This document shows positions 34,283 through 43,205 of a DNA stretch of 64,000 bases, in pieces. The stretch comes from Sinomonas atrocyanea (GTDB taxonomy: Bacteria > Actinomycetota > Actinomycetes > Actinomycetales > Micrococcaceae), in the NCBI RefSeq assembly GCF_001577305.1, contig NZ_CP014518.1:2976001-3040000 (forward strand), written 5' to 3'. Position 1 is the first letter of the stretch. Each line of letters begins with the position of its first letter. The notes beneath the pieces are model-generated. The model saw nothing but the letters and a program-made list of their open reading frames with translations, searched no databases and was not told where the DNA came from. The position numbers were made by a program, and so were the translations under genes.

Positions 34283-35098
34283 ATGACACGCAGCCCGGCG
34301 CCGAAGCGCCAGCCCGCCCCGGTGCGCCCCTGGGCGTCCGCCCCGCGCAGCCCCCTTCGCCGCTTCCTCGACCGGCGCCGCCGCACCCTCGCGGCGGCGC
34401 TCTTCTGCGTGGCGGCGGGGGCCGCCGTGCACGAGCTCACGCCGCCTTCGGCCGCGATGGCTCCCGTGGCCGTTGCGGCCCGGGACCTCGCCGGCGGGGC
34501 CACCGTCGCGTCAGGCGACGTGCGCGTGGCCAGGCTCCCTGCCGACGCGGTGCCGCGGGGCGCCTCGTCGGATCCCTCCCGGCTCGTGGGGCAGCGCCTT
34601 GCAGGCCCCGTGCGCAGTGGCGAGGCCATCACCGACGCCGGCCTCGTGGGGCCGGGGCTCCTTGCGGGATCAGCCCCGGATACGGCCGCGGTCCCAGTCC
34701 GGGTGGCCGATCCGGCCTCGCTCCAGCTCCTGCGGCCGGGCCAGCTCATCGACGTCGTGCTCAGCACGGACGCCGGCGGTGGGCCCGGAGCGGGCACGAC
34801 GCTCGCCGCCCAGGTTCCCGTCCTCTGGGCCGGCGGACCTGGCGGGGCAGGCGGGGCCGCCCCGTGGCTCGGTTCGCAGGATGCCGAGGGACTCCTTGTC
34901 GTCGCCGCGCGCCCGGACCAGGCACTCCGGCTCGCGGGTGCGTCGGCCCGCGGGAAGGTGTTCTTCACCCTCGTCGAGGCCGGGCCCCGCTCATGCGGGT
35001 CGCGCCCGCCAGCCGCTCAGCCCCAGTGGGGAGGCCGCTGCTCCTTGAGCCACCGCTCGCGCGCACGCTCGGCGCTCCGACGCGTCACCGGCTCGTAG
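34283..35098 (+). CDS. SAF-domain membrane-anchored protein (CpaB/RcpC-like)
   Basis: A 271-residue protein with one membrane segment (about 34-52) and an SAF domain starting VAVAARDLAGGATVASGDVRVARLPADAVP, as in CpaB/RcpC pilus proteins. VPVRVADPASLQLLRPGQLIDVVLS follows. No other pilus genes are nearby, so a pilus role is not supported by context. The last ~28 residues (QPQWGGRCSLSHRS...) overlap, antisense, the end of the large helicase-like gene by 82 bp and look unlike a designed C-terminus. The true end could lie earlier if a base has been lost. Confidence 0.75.
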   Translation: MTRSPAPKRQPAPVRPWASAPRSPLRRFLDRRRRTLAAALFCVAAGAAVHELTPPSAAMAPVAVAARDLAGGATVASGDVRVARLPADAVPRGASSDPSRLVGQRLAGPVRSGEAITDAGLVGPGLLAGSAPDTAAVPVRVADPASLQLLRPGQLIDVVLSTDAGGGPGAGTTLAAQVPVLWAGGPGGAGGAAPWLGSQDAEGLLVVAARPDQALRLAGASARGKVFFTLVEAGPRSCGSRPPAAQPQWGGRCSLSHRSRARSALRRVTGS

Positions 35099-38000
35099 GG
35101 CCGCTGGACGGCCGCGGACTCCGGCTCGTCCGCCTCGGCGGGCCCCGTGCCGGGAACGGTCACGCGGCGGGACCCGCGGGGGCGGCGGAGCTCGCCGGTC
35201 TCGGTGGGCTCGCCGGCGGCGGCCTCCGCCTCGTCCCTGTCCGCCTCAGCGGAGGTGCCGCCGTCCTGCGGCCCCGCCTCGTCGGTGCTCCCGCCGTTGG
35301 CGTCGGAGTCACCGCTGTCAGCGTAGGCGTCGGCGCCGCCAGCGGCCCCGGCCTCCCCCGCCGACGGGTCCTCAGCATCGGCCGCGTCGCGGTCGGCGAA
35401 CCACGACCCGAAGCCTTCCGGACCCGCGGCTGCGGCGCCGGAAGCGTCCGGCCCGGCACCGGCCGGGCCCTCGCTTCCGCGGCCCCCGTCCGCGCTGTCC
35501 GCGCTGCCTGCCCGGTCCCGCCGATCGGGGCCCTGGGCCTCGTCACGCTCGCTCATGGCCGTGGTCCCCTCGCTCTCCCGCTGGCTGCGGGTCCTCCCGT
35601 CGGCCTCCCAGGCCTGCGCGGACGTGACGGGGCGGTGGCGCCCGTCGTGGCCGCCGCCCCAGGCCCCGTCGAGGAATCCGGCTGTGCCGTTCTCATCGGC
35701 ATCCGTGGCCAGGCCCAGCTCCCCGGCGATCATCTCGGCGCAGCCGCTGGGATCCGTGAAGACTTCGATGGTCCACAGCGTGAAGTGCTTCCACCCGAGG
35801 CGTCCGAGGAGCTCTGGCCGCTGGCGCGTGCGCTCGCGCACGCTCATGGAGCGGTACCGGGCGGTGCCGTCGGATTCGACGGCCACAGGGACGCTCGTCT
35901 CGTGGTCCTCGCGGCCGATGGTCAGCACGGGGTCGATGGCGGCCGCCATGTCCACCGCACCGTCGTAGTGGTGCCAGACGCGGGCGCCGCGGGAGCTCAG
36001 GCGGTCCCCCAGGTCCGTGACGAGGGGGTCGGCCCCCAGCGCTTCGGCGCTGGCCGCGGCGCGGGTGGCCGGAGTGCCGAGCTGGGTGTTGCCTCCGAGC
36101 TCGCGGTCCAGCAGCTCGTAGAAGTCCGAGGCCCCTTCGCTCAGACGCGTCACGTCGAGCTCGGACGGCTGGAAGCAGCTGAGCACGTGCAGGCTGTGCC
36201 TGGCCCGGCTCATCGCGAGGGCGAAGCGCCGCCGGCCGCCGGGCTCGCTCAGCGGGCCGAAGTGGTGCATGGCGCGCCCGTGCGGCGTCCGGCCGAACCC
36301 GAGCGAGAAGATGACGTGGTCTCGGACCAGGCCTCCGGCCCGGTCGATGTGCACCACGCGGAACGGCTCGGTGCCGCCGCTGAAGAAGGCGACGAGATCC
36401 GGATGGTTGGCCATCTGGAGCCGGATGGCCTCTCCGACGCGGGCGGCGTGGTGGGCGCTGGCGGTCACCACGGCAAGGGAGACGCCCGGGCGGTGCCGCG
36501 CGTGGTCGAATACCAGGTCGACCACCCTGTTGACCTCGGCGGCGACCGACTCGACCCCGCCGTCCTCCCCGCTCGGCAGCCCCGTGCCGTCCGGCAGGTA
36601 CTCGAGCAGGAACGGCCGGTCCAGTCCGGTCACGCTCGGCCCGTCGGGGAGCCGCCGGAGGCGCCCGGAGTAGAAGCGCCGGCTCAGCTGGAGGTCCAGG
36701 TCCTCGTCCACGGACCGGTACGTGGTCCGCAGGCGCACGGAGGGCAGGACGCGGGACAGCGCGGTCAGGGCGCTGTCCACCGAGGGGGCGAGCGGCTGTC
36801 CGGCCTGCTGCTCGACCGAGACCGAGAAGGGGCGCGGGTTGGCCACCTGCGGGTCGCCGAAGGCGATGATCTGCTGCCCGCGGCCGATGCCGGGCAGGGC
36901 CGCCCGCAGCGGCATCGAGTCGGCGTCGAGCAGGAGGACGGCGTCGAACCGGCGGTCCCGCGGCAGGGCGGCGGCGAGCGCGTAGGGGCTGCACATCCAC
37001 ACCGGCACGAGCGGCCGGATGAGCCGCGGCGACTGGCGCTCGAGGGCGGTCAGGCTGATCCGGCCGTCCTTGAGGATTGCCCGCAGCGACTCCGCTTCCC
37101 GGGGGTGTCGCTCGATGGCTTCGGCCCACTCGCGGGCAAGCCGCCAGCGCAGCCTCGCAGCACCGCTGGCGATGTGCGCGCGGTCCGCCCTGGCGAACTC
37201 CGATTCGGCCCGGCGCAGCTGCTCGCCGTCGGACATCGCGAGGTAGTCGTCGCCGCTGATCATGGCCTCGAGGACGGACTGCCACCACGCGAGCTCGAGC
37301 TCGGCGGTGACGACGGCGGGCGCGGCCTCGCGCTCGGTGAGGTCGGCTAGGAGGTCCGTGAGCCCGTGCTCGCGGAGCTCGTCCTCGAGCAGCGTCCGCT
37401 CCGGGAGGGAGCGCAGAATCCGGGAGTCCTCCGCCAGCGCGTCCAGACGGGTCCGCAGCTCGGCGATGTCCGTCTCGAGCAGGCGTCCCCCGAGCTTGGT
37501 GGGCGCCACGATGGCCCCGAGGCGCCGCAGTCCCCGCTCGGCCGCCACGTACGCCTCGCGGAGCTCAGCGAGGCCCGAGGGAACCGAGGGGTGCCGCTGC
37601 GACACGGCGCAGGCGGACCAGGCCTCGCGCTGGGACTGGACCAGCACGAGCGAGCTGTGGAGGTCCGCAAGGTGCACTCCTGGGCGCACGTATTCCTTGG
37701 CAACCCTGCGCAGGCGCGAACGCTGCAGCGCGGTGACCTCGATGCCCCGCTCGCGCCGCCATGCGGCCGGGGCGGTCGCGGCGATGAGGTCCATGACGGG
37801 GCGGTCGAAGATGTCGGGCGTGAACTTGTCCAGGCTCTCCCGCACGGCGACGAGGAGCTCGAGCTGGCGCCCCCAACCGCCCACTGTCCGCTCGAGACGG
37901 ATGGCGGCGTGCTCGGCCACGGCGTTCATGCGCTCCTCGAGCGCGGGGACCTCGGTGGCCAGCCGGGCGGCCAGCTCGCGGGCCTCTTCGGTCTCGCGCC

Positions 38001-39474
38001 GGGTGACGAGCCGCGCCCCGTGCCAGGGGCTCTCGGCCGCGGCGCGGCTGAAGCTGCCCAGCTCGGCCGCCCGGCGGAGCCGCTCGCTGAGGCCCGCGCG
38101 GTCCCTGATGCTGTCCAGCACACTGCGCTTGAGCCGCACGGTGGTGGACGGGGCGGGATGGAGCGAGGTGAGGGCGGCGAGGGACTGCATCGCCTCGTAC
38201 GGGGAGCAGCCCCAGCGCTCCCTCACGTTGTGGAGGGAGGCCACGTGGTCCATGAGCTGGTGACGGCGCTCCCGCAGGACCCGGTACACGCCCTGGAGCC
38301 GGGGCTCCTGCGACTTCTCGTTGCGGACGATCGAGCGGACCACCTGCTGCCGCAGCTGGCCCGGAGTCACCGTGGCGCCCAGCTGCAGTGCCAGGGAGCC
38401 GAGTCCGAGCTCGTCGCAGCGGCGGTGCAGCTCAGCGAGGCTCGCGCGCCGCTCGGCGATGACCAGGACGGAGCGGCCCGATTCGACGAGGGTCGCGAGC
38501 GCGTTCACGGCGGTCTGCGTCTGGCCGGTGCCCGGCGGGGCCTCGACCACGAGCGAGTCGCCCGCCCGCACGGCATCGATGACGAGCTGCTGGTCCACGT
38601 CCGCATCGAGGACGAGGAACTCCTCCTCGGGGTCGCGCTCGTCGAGGGCCTTGAAGCGCGAGTCGTCAAGCGGTTCCGGAGCGGGGTGCACCGATCCCGA
38701 GGTGGAGGCCAGGGCGGCGAGGACAGGGTGCGCCGCGCTGATGGAGGGGTCCTCGAGGGACTCCTCCAGGTCCGCGAACGTCGAGACGAGGAGCCGGGAC
38801 TCCACCTGTGCGCCCGCGATGGGGGCGATGAGGGTGCGGATGCGGTCCAGGACCGGCTGGGGGTCGAGCCGGGCTGTGCTGTAGGCGAGCTTCTCGATGG
38901 CGGGGGCGTCGACGTCGATCCGGTGGATCGAGCGCAGGTGCCGGACGAGGGCCGGATTGATCCGGGCCTGCTCCGTGAGCTTGAGCTCGAAGTCGTCCTG
39001 CTCGGGACGGACGGTGAGCGCCACTGCCGCGAGCAGCACCGGCGCGCTCACGCGCCGCGGCTTGCCGCCGACGGCGGACGTCCACGTGGCGAGCCCGGCG
39101 GCGAGATGGCCGGCGTCGACGCCGCGCTCGTTCGCGAGCTCGTGGGACTTCGCCCGCAGGTTGCGGGCCGCGCGGGCGGCCCGGGTGTAGTCGTGGCGCT
39201 CCCGCAGGAGCGTCGAGAGGCGGGTGCGGCGGCCGGCGAGGAGCTGCGCGAGGCCGGAGGCGTGGGCGCGGGTCAGGTCGATGCTGCCGTCGGTCCCCGG
39301 GTAGTACCCGAGCATCGTGTCCGGTCCGGTGACGCCGGGCAGCGCGGAGAGCCACGCCTCAAGACGCGCCTCCTCCTCGGGGGACGTCGTCTCGGGCACG
39401 TCTTCGCTCTCTTCGCGCTCGTCGGCAGCCGTTGCAAGGGTGCTGGCTCGTTTGCCTGTGGACCATCTCGGCAT
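35017..39474 (-). CDS. Giant helicase-like protein with altered Walker motifs and nuclease-like C-terminus
   Basis: A 1485-residue protein with the layout of DUF4011-type superfamily-1 helicases. The ATPase region starts near residue 290 (DADVDQQLVIDAVRAGDSLVVEAPPGTGQTQT). The Walker A lysine is replaced by Q318 (codon CAG, 38521-38523). Motif II reads FDAVLLLDADS (850-853) instead of DE. Motif III-like FGDPQ (873-876) and motif VI-like FALAMSRARHSLHVLS remain. Residues ~1150-1240 resemble a Vsr/PD-(D/E)XK domain found at the end of such proteins. The last ~225 residues are acidic low complexity ending in a basic patch. Function: perhaps a DNA-repair or defence factor; ATP use is doubtful. 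Leaderless start (TAACCT at 39482-39487). Confidence 0.8.
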   Translation of the reverse strand: MPRWSTGKRASTLATAADEREESEDVPETTSPEEEARLEAWLSALPGVTGPDTMLGYYPGTDGSIDLTRAHASGLAQLLAGRRTRLSTLLRERHDYTRAARAARNLRAKSHELANERGVDAGHLAAGLATWTSAVGGKPRRVSAPVLLAAVALTVRPEQDDFELKLTEQARINPALVRHLRSIHRIDVDAPAIEKLAYSTARLDPQPVLDRIRTLIAPIAGAQVESRLLVSTFADLEESLEDPSISAAHPVLAALASTSGSVHPAPEPLDDSRFKALDERDPEEEFLVLDADVDQQLVIDAVRAGDSLVVEAPPGTGQTQTAVNALATLVESGRSVLVIAERRASLAELHRRCDELGLGSLALQLGATVTPGQLRQQVVRSIVRNEKSQEPRLQGVYRVLRERRHQLMDHVASLHNVRERWGCSPYEAMQSLAALTSLHPAPSTTVRLKRSVLDSIRDRAGLSERLRRAAELGSFSRAAAESPWHGARLVTRRETEEARELAARLATEVPALEERMNAVAEHAAIRLERTVGGWGRQLELLVAVRESLDKFTPDIFDRPVMDLIAATAPAAWRRERGIEVTALQRSRLRRVAKEYVRPGVHLADLHSSLVLVQSQREAWSACAVSQRHPSVPSGLAELREAYVAAERGLRRLGAIVAPTKLGGRLLETDIAELRTRLDALAEDSRILRSLPERTLLEDELREHGLTDLLADLTEREAAPAVVTAELELAWWQSVLEAMISGDDYLAMSDGEQLRRAESEFARADRAHIASGAARLRWRLAREWAEAIERHPREAESLRAILKDGRISLTALERQSPRLIRPLVPVWMCSPYALAAALPRDRRFDAVLLLDADSMPLRAALPGIGRGQQIIAFGDPQVANPRPFSVSVEQQAGQPLAPSVDSALTALSRVLPSVRLRTTYRSVDEDLDLQLSRRFYSGRLRRLPDGPSVTGLDRPFLLEYLPDGTGLPSGEDGGVESVAAEVNRVVDLVFDHARHRPGVSLAVVTASAHHAARVGEAIRLQMANHPDLVAFFSGGTEPFRVVHIDRAGGLVRDHVIFSLGFGRTPHGRAMHHFGPLSEPGGRRRFALAMSRARHSLHVLSCFQPSELDVTRLSEGASDFYELLDRELGGNTQLGTPATRAAASAEALGADPLVTDLGDRLSSRGARVWHHYDGAVDMAAAIDPVLTIGREDHETSVPVAVESDGTARYRSMSVRERTRQRPELLGRLGWKHFTLWTIEVFTDPSGCAEMIAGELGLATDADENGTAGFLDGAWGGGHDGRHRPVTSAQAWEADGRTRSQRESEGTTAMSERDEAQGPDRRDRAGSADSADGGRGSEGPAGAGPDASGAAAAGPEGFGSWFADRDAADAEDPSAGEAGAAGGADAYADSGDSDANGGSTDEAGPQDGGTSAEADRDEAEAAAGEPTETGELRRPRGSRRVTVPGTGPAEADEPESAAVQRPYEPVTRRSAERARERWLKEQRPPHWG

Positions 39475-39481
39475 AGCTTCG

Positions 39482-39487
39482 AGGTTA
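39482..39487 (-). promoter_or_regulatory. Leaderless -10 (TAACCT) for the helicase-like gene
   Basis: TAACCT on the minus strand ends seven bases before the ATG at 39474. Confidence 0.45.
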
Positions 39488-39596
39488 GCCTGTCAAGGGG
39501 CTCACCCATGGGTGCAACGCTGTGGGAGCCCAAATCGGCGCCGGCCGGTACCCCGCAGGGGCACCGGCCGGAGACACGCAAGAGGCAGCGGCCCGC

Positions 39597-41207
39597 CTAC
39601 TCCCACTCGATGGTGCCCGGGGGCTTGCTCGTGACGTCGAGCACCACGCGGTTGACGCCGTCGACCTCGTTGGTGATGCGGTTGGAGATCCTGGCGAGCA
39701 GGTCGAACGGCAGTCGCGACCAGTCGGCCGTCATGGCGTCCTCGCTCGAGACCGGCCGCAGCACGATCGGGTGGCCGTAGGTGCGGCCGTCGCCCTGGAC
39801 GCCCACGCTGCGCACGTCGGCGAGGAGCACGACGGGCATCTGCCACACCTCGTCGTCGAGTCCGGCCGCGGTCAGCTCGGCGCGGCCGATGGCGTCGGCC
39901 TTGCGCAGCAGCTCGAGGCGCTCCGCGGTGACCTCGCCGACGATGCGGATGCCGAGGCCGGGACCGGGGAACGGCTGGCGGCCGACGATCTCCTCGGGGA
40001 GGCCGAGCTGCCGGCCGACCGCGCGGACCTCGTCCTTGAAGAGGGTGCGCAGCGGCTCGACGAGCTCGAAGCGGAGGTCCTCGGGGAGGCCGCCCACGTT
40101 GTGGTGGCTCTTGATGTTGGCCGCGCCCTCGCCCCCGCCCGACTCGACGACGTCCGGGTAGAGCGTGCCCTGGACGAGGAACTTGATCTGCTCGCCGGCA
40201 GCCTGCGCCTCCTCGATGATGGCCCGCTCGGCCTCCTCGAACGCCCGGATGAACTCGCGGCCGATGATCTTGCGCTTCTGCTCGGGGTCGGTGACCCCGG
40301 CGAGCGCGCTGAGGAAGCGCTCCTGCTCGTTGGCGACGTAGAGCTTGACGCCAGTCGCGGCGACGAAGTCGCGCTCGACCTGCTCGGCCTCGCCCTCGCG
40401 GAGGAGGCCGTGGTCCACGAACACGCACGTGAGCTGGTCGCCCACCGCGCGCTGGACGAGCGCGGCGGCCACGGCGGAGTCGACGCCGCCGGAGAGCCCG
40501 CAGATGACGCGGGCATCGCCGACCTGGGCGCGGATCCGCTCGACCTGCTCCTCGACGATGTTGCCCGTGGTCCAGTTGGGCTCGAGCCCGGCCACCTCGA
40601 ACAGGAAGTTCTCGAGGACCTTCTGGCCGAAGTCCGAGTGCTTGACCTCGGGGTGCCACTGGACGCCGCCGAGGGCCTTCTCGGCGTTGACGAACGCCGC
40701 CACCGGCGCTCCGGCCGTGGTCGCGAGGACCTCGAAGCCCTCGGGCGCGCTCTGGACGGAGTCACCGTGGCTCATCCACGTGTTCTGGGTCGCGGGCACC
40801 CCGCTCAGGAGCGAGTGCGGCTCGCCGACCGAGGTGGTCACCGTGGCCCCGTACTCACGCAGGCCGGTGCGGGCCACGACTCCCCCGAGCGCGTTGGCCA
40901 TGGCCTGGAAGCCGTAGCAGATGCCGAACGCCGGCACCCCGGCCTCGAACAGGTCTGCTCCGACGCTCGGCGCACCGTCGGCGTACACGCTCGAGGGGCC
41001 GCCGGAGAGGATGATGGCGGCGGGATTCTTGGCCAGGATCTGCTCGGTGGTGAAGGTGTGCGGGACGATCTCCGAGTACACGTTCGCCTCGCGGACGCGG
41101 CGCGCGATCAGCTGCGCGTACTGTGCCCCGTAGTCCACCACCAGCACCGGCCTGTGGGCGGTCTGGACGCCGTGCTCCTCCGCCGAGGTCTGGGAAGCTG
41201 TAGTCAC
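39597..41207 (-). CDS. guaA: GMP synthase (glutamine-hydrolysing)
   Basis: A 536-residue GuaA that aminates XMP to GMP. The class-I glutamine amidotransferase part has the nucleophile C97 in FGICYGFQAMA. The ATP pyrophosphatase part has the P-loop SGGVDSAVAAAL, and the C-terminal dimerisation domain ends KPPGTIEWE. VQGTLYPDVVES and FPGPGLGIRI are also diagnostic. GTG start with TACCCT six bases upstream, hence leaderless. With guaB and guaB3 nearby, the region concentrates guanine-nucleotide synthesis. Confidence 0.97.
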   Translation of the reverse strand: MTTASQTSAEEHGVQTAHRPVLVVDYGAQYAQLIARRVREANVYSEIVPHTFTTEQILAKNPAAIILSGGPSSVYADGAPSVGADLFEAGVPAFGICYGFQAMANALGGVVARTGLREYGATVTTSVGEPHSLLSGVPATQNTWMSHGDSVQSAPEGFEVLATTAGAPVAAFVNAEKALGGVQWHPEVKHSDFGQKVLENFLFEVAGLEPNWTTGNIVEEQVERIRAQVGDARVICGLSGGVDSAVAAALVQRAVGDQLTCVFVDHGLLREGEAEQVERDFVAATGVKLYVANEQERFLSALAGVTDPEQKRKIIGREFIRAFEEAERAIIEEAQAAGEQIKFLVQGTLYPDVVESGGGEGAANIKSHHNVGGLPEDLRFELVEPLRTLFKDEVRAVGRQLGLPEEIVGRQPFPGPGLGIRIVGEVTAERLELLRKADAIGRAELTAAGLDDEVWQMPVVLLADVRSVGVQGDGRTYGHPIVLRPVSSEDAMTADWSRLPFDLLARISNRITNEVDGVNRVVLDVTSKPPGTIEWE

Positions 41208-41213
41208 CCATCA

Positions 41214-41219
41214 AGGGTA
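41214..41219 (-). promoter_or_regulatory. Leaderless -10 (TACCCT) for guaA
   Basis: TACCCT on the minus strand with a six-base gap to the GTG at 41207. Confidence 0.5.
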
Positions 41220-41292
41220 CCGGACCACGGCGCCGGTTCCCGGGGCCGTGTGGCGTCCGCCTCACTCCCCGGGAGAGCCCGTGGCGGCCCCG

Positions 41293-41778
41293 TCAGTAGC
41301 GCTGGCCGGCGTCGGGGTGCGACTCGAGGTCGCGCTCGGCCTCGGCATGCATGCGGCGCTCGACGATGAAGCTCAGGAAGGGCACCACGCCGCCGAGGGC
41401 CATGAGGATGAACCGCGGGAAGGGCCACCGCATGAGCGACCACAGGCGGAAGTTCGAGATGAGGTAGATCACGTACATCCACCCGTGGACGATCAGGATG
41501 GTGATGGAGAGGTTCGCGCCGCCCACCACTCCTGCGGGGTCGGCATCGGCGAAGCCGAAGCCGAACGGCTTGCCCGTGAAGGCGTCCGAGCCGCCGGCGT
41601 AGAGGAACTGGCCGAAGGCGTAGCGGGCGATCATCTCGGCACACAGCAGCAGGAGCATGGTGCCGGTGATGTACGCCGCGAACCGGTAGAACTTCAGGGC
41701 AGAGCGGATCTGCGCGACGGTGCCTCCGAACCTCCGCTGCCCGGCAGCGCGGCCCAGAGCGGGCTTGGGGTCAATCAC
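41293..41778 (-). CDS. DUF3817 membrane protein
   Basis: A 161-residue protein with about three membrane segments (FAAYITGTMLLLLCAEMIARY, ILIVHGWMYVIYLISNFRLW, FILMALGGVVPFLSFIVERRM). FYRFAAYITGTMLL and HGWMYV are the DUF3817 hallmarks. Its GTG overlaps the SURF1 stop (GTGA), so the two are coupled. In relatives this pair accompanies respiratory functions, but the role of DUF3817 is unknown. Confidence 0.9.
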   Translation of the reverse strand: MIDPKPALGRAAGQRRFGGTVAQIRSALKFYRFAAYITGTMLLLLCAEMIARYAFGQFLYAGGSDAFTGKPFGFGFADADPAGVVGGANLSITILIVHGWMYVIYLISNFRLWSLMRWPFPRFILMALGGVVPFLSFIVERRMHAEAERDLESHPDAGQRY

Positions 41779-42638
41779 GGGTTTCCTCCGGTCTCGGAGG
41801 GCGCCTTCTCGGCGCCCGGGGTGGACTTCTCAGCAGTGTCGGCCCCGCCACCGGCGGCTTCGGCGGCCGCGGCATCGGCGAGGGCGTCCTGGGTGCGCTC
41901 GTAGTCGTCCCGCACGAGCCTCCACCACAGGAAGATGGAGAAGCCGGCGAAGACGACCCACTCGACGGCGTAGAAGATGTTCAGCCAGTTCACGGGCTGC
42001 TCGATCGGCTGTGCCTCGATACTCAGCGGCTGGAGGCCAGGGGACGCGGCCGCGGCGGCGCCCGACGGCGTGACCTCCTTGGTGACGCCGACGAACCCCG
42101 TGTAGCTGGGCACGTCCCAGACGTTGATGAGCTGGGCCACCGAGAGGGTGGCGATCTGGCCGGGCGCCACGTCCTGCGCCGCCTGGGGCGCCTCGGACGG
42201 CTCGAGCCGCCCGGTGAGGGTCAGGTGGCCCGACGGCGGCGGGGCCGCGTCCTGCGGCGAGGTGATCCATCCGCGGGCCACAGGCACCACGGCGCCGTGC
42301 TCGCCGCCGACGGCGGGCGCGCCGTCGACCGTGAAGGCGGTGACGACCCACCAGCCCTTCTGCCCGTTCTGCAGCCGGTCCCGCACGAGCACCTGCCGGC
42401 GCGGATCGTAGGAGCCGCGGAACGTGACCATCTGGTCGGCGGCGGGGGCCGGGAAGACCTCGCCGGGGCGCAGGACGCCGGTGAGCGGCTTGACCTCCTC
42501 GATGGCGCGCGGCGCGGGGGGCGCCTCCGAGACGGAGCGGGAGAACTGCCACTGGCTCAGGAGCACGAACACCCAGGACACCACAAGCGCTCCCACGAGC
42601 GCCGCGATCCACTGGGGCTTGAGGGCAGTTCGGAGCAC
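41775..42638 (-). CDS. SURF1-family cytochrome oxidase assembly protein
   Basis: A 287-residue protein with a membrane helix at each end (about 10-28 and 222-243) around an extracytoplasmic domain, the SURF1 topology. SQWQFSRSV, VTFRGSYDPRRQVLVRDRLQNGQKGWWVVTAF, VARGWI and VNWLNIFYAVEWVVFAGFSIFLWWR match the family. SURF1 helps insert heme a into cytochrome c oxidase. The C-terminal 40 residues are an Ala/Glu/Lys-rich cytoplasmic tail. Leaderless GTG start. Confidence 0.92.
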   Translation of the reverse strand: MLRTALKPQWIAALVGALVVSWVFVLLSQWQFSRSVSEAPPAPRAIEEVKPLTGVLRPGEVFPAPAADQMVTFRGSYDPRRQVLVRDRLQNGQKGWWVVTAFTVDGAPAVGGEHGAVVPVARGWITSPQDAAPPPSGHLTLTGRLEPSEAPQAAQDVAPGQIATLSVAQLINVWDVPSYTGFVGVTKEVTPSGAAAAASPGLQPLSIEAQPIEQPVNWLNIFYAVEWVVFAGFSIFLWWRLVRDDYERTQDALADAAAAEAAGGGADTAEKSTPGAEKAPSETGGNP

Positions 42639-42644
42639 CCGTTA

Positions 42645-42650
42645 ACGGTA
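42645..42650 (-). promoter_or_regulatory. Leaderless -10 (TACCGT) for the SURF1-DUF3817 operon
   Basis: TACCGT on the minus strand ends six bases before the GTG at 42638. Confidence 0.5.
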
Positions 42651-42705
42651 CTCCGACAAGCTGTAGAAAACGTAAACGCCCCCGGGCCGCCCGGGGCGGG
42701 CGCGC

Positions 42706-43200
42706 TCAGGGATCGGCGAAGAGGAGCGCGGAGTTGACGAGCTCGGCGATGATGTCGGGATCGTTGGCGCGGCGCAGCGAGTCGCGGAAGCCCTCCTTGG
42801 ACAGCGAGCGGGCCATCGTGGCGAGGACCTCGAGGTGCTCGGAGAAGGAGGCGGCCGGCGTCGCGATCAGCAGGACCACGTAGGCGGGCCCGTCCATCGC
42901 CCCGAAGTCGAGGGCGTGCCCGTACTTGGTGATGCCCACCGCGATCGAGGGCTGCCGGACGTGTTCGCTGCGGGCGTGGGGCAGGCCGATCCCGCCGGGC
43001 AGGCCGGTGGCGAGCTGGTGCTCGCGCGCCGCGACGTCCGCGAGGAACCCCTCGAGGTCGTCGATCCGGTCCTCGGCGGCGAGGCGGGTGGCGAGCTGGC
43101 GGGTGGCGTCCGCCCGGCCGTCGGCAACCATCTCCAGGATCACCAGGCCCGGGGTGGTCAGCTGGGCGTCGTAGCGGTCGAAGGAACCGGGCAGGGGCAT
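42706..43200 (-). CDS. PTS EIIA component (fructose/PtsN-type)
   Basis: A 164-residue EIIA domain. The phosphorylated histidine lies in GIGLPHARSEHV, and PAYVVLLIATPAASFSEHLEVLATMARSL is the second family block. No EIIB or EIIC gene is adjacent, and the gene follows glpD by five bases in the same direction. This suggests cotranscription and a regulatory rather than transport role, for example sensing PTS state in glycerol metabolism. That role is an inference. Confidence 0.88.
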   Translation of the reverse strand: MPLPGSFDRYDAQLTTPGLVILEMVADGRADATRQLATRLAAEDRIDDLEGFLADVAAREHQLATGLPGGIGLPHARSEHVRQPSIAVGITKYGHALDFGAMDGPAYVVLLIATPAASFSEHLEVLATMARSLSKEGFRDSLRRANDPDIIAELVNSALLFADP

Positions 43201-43205
43201 GCCCG

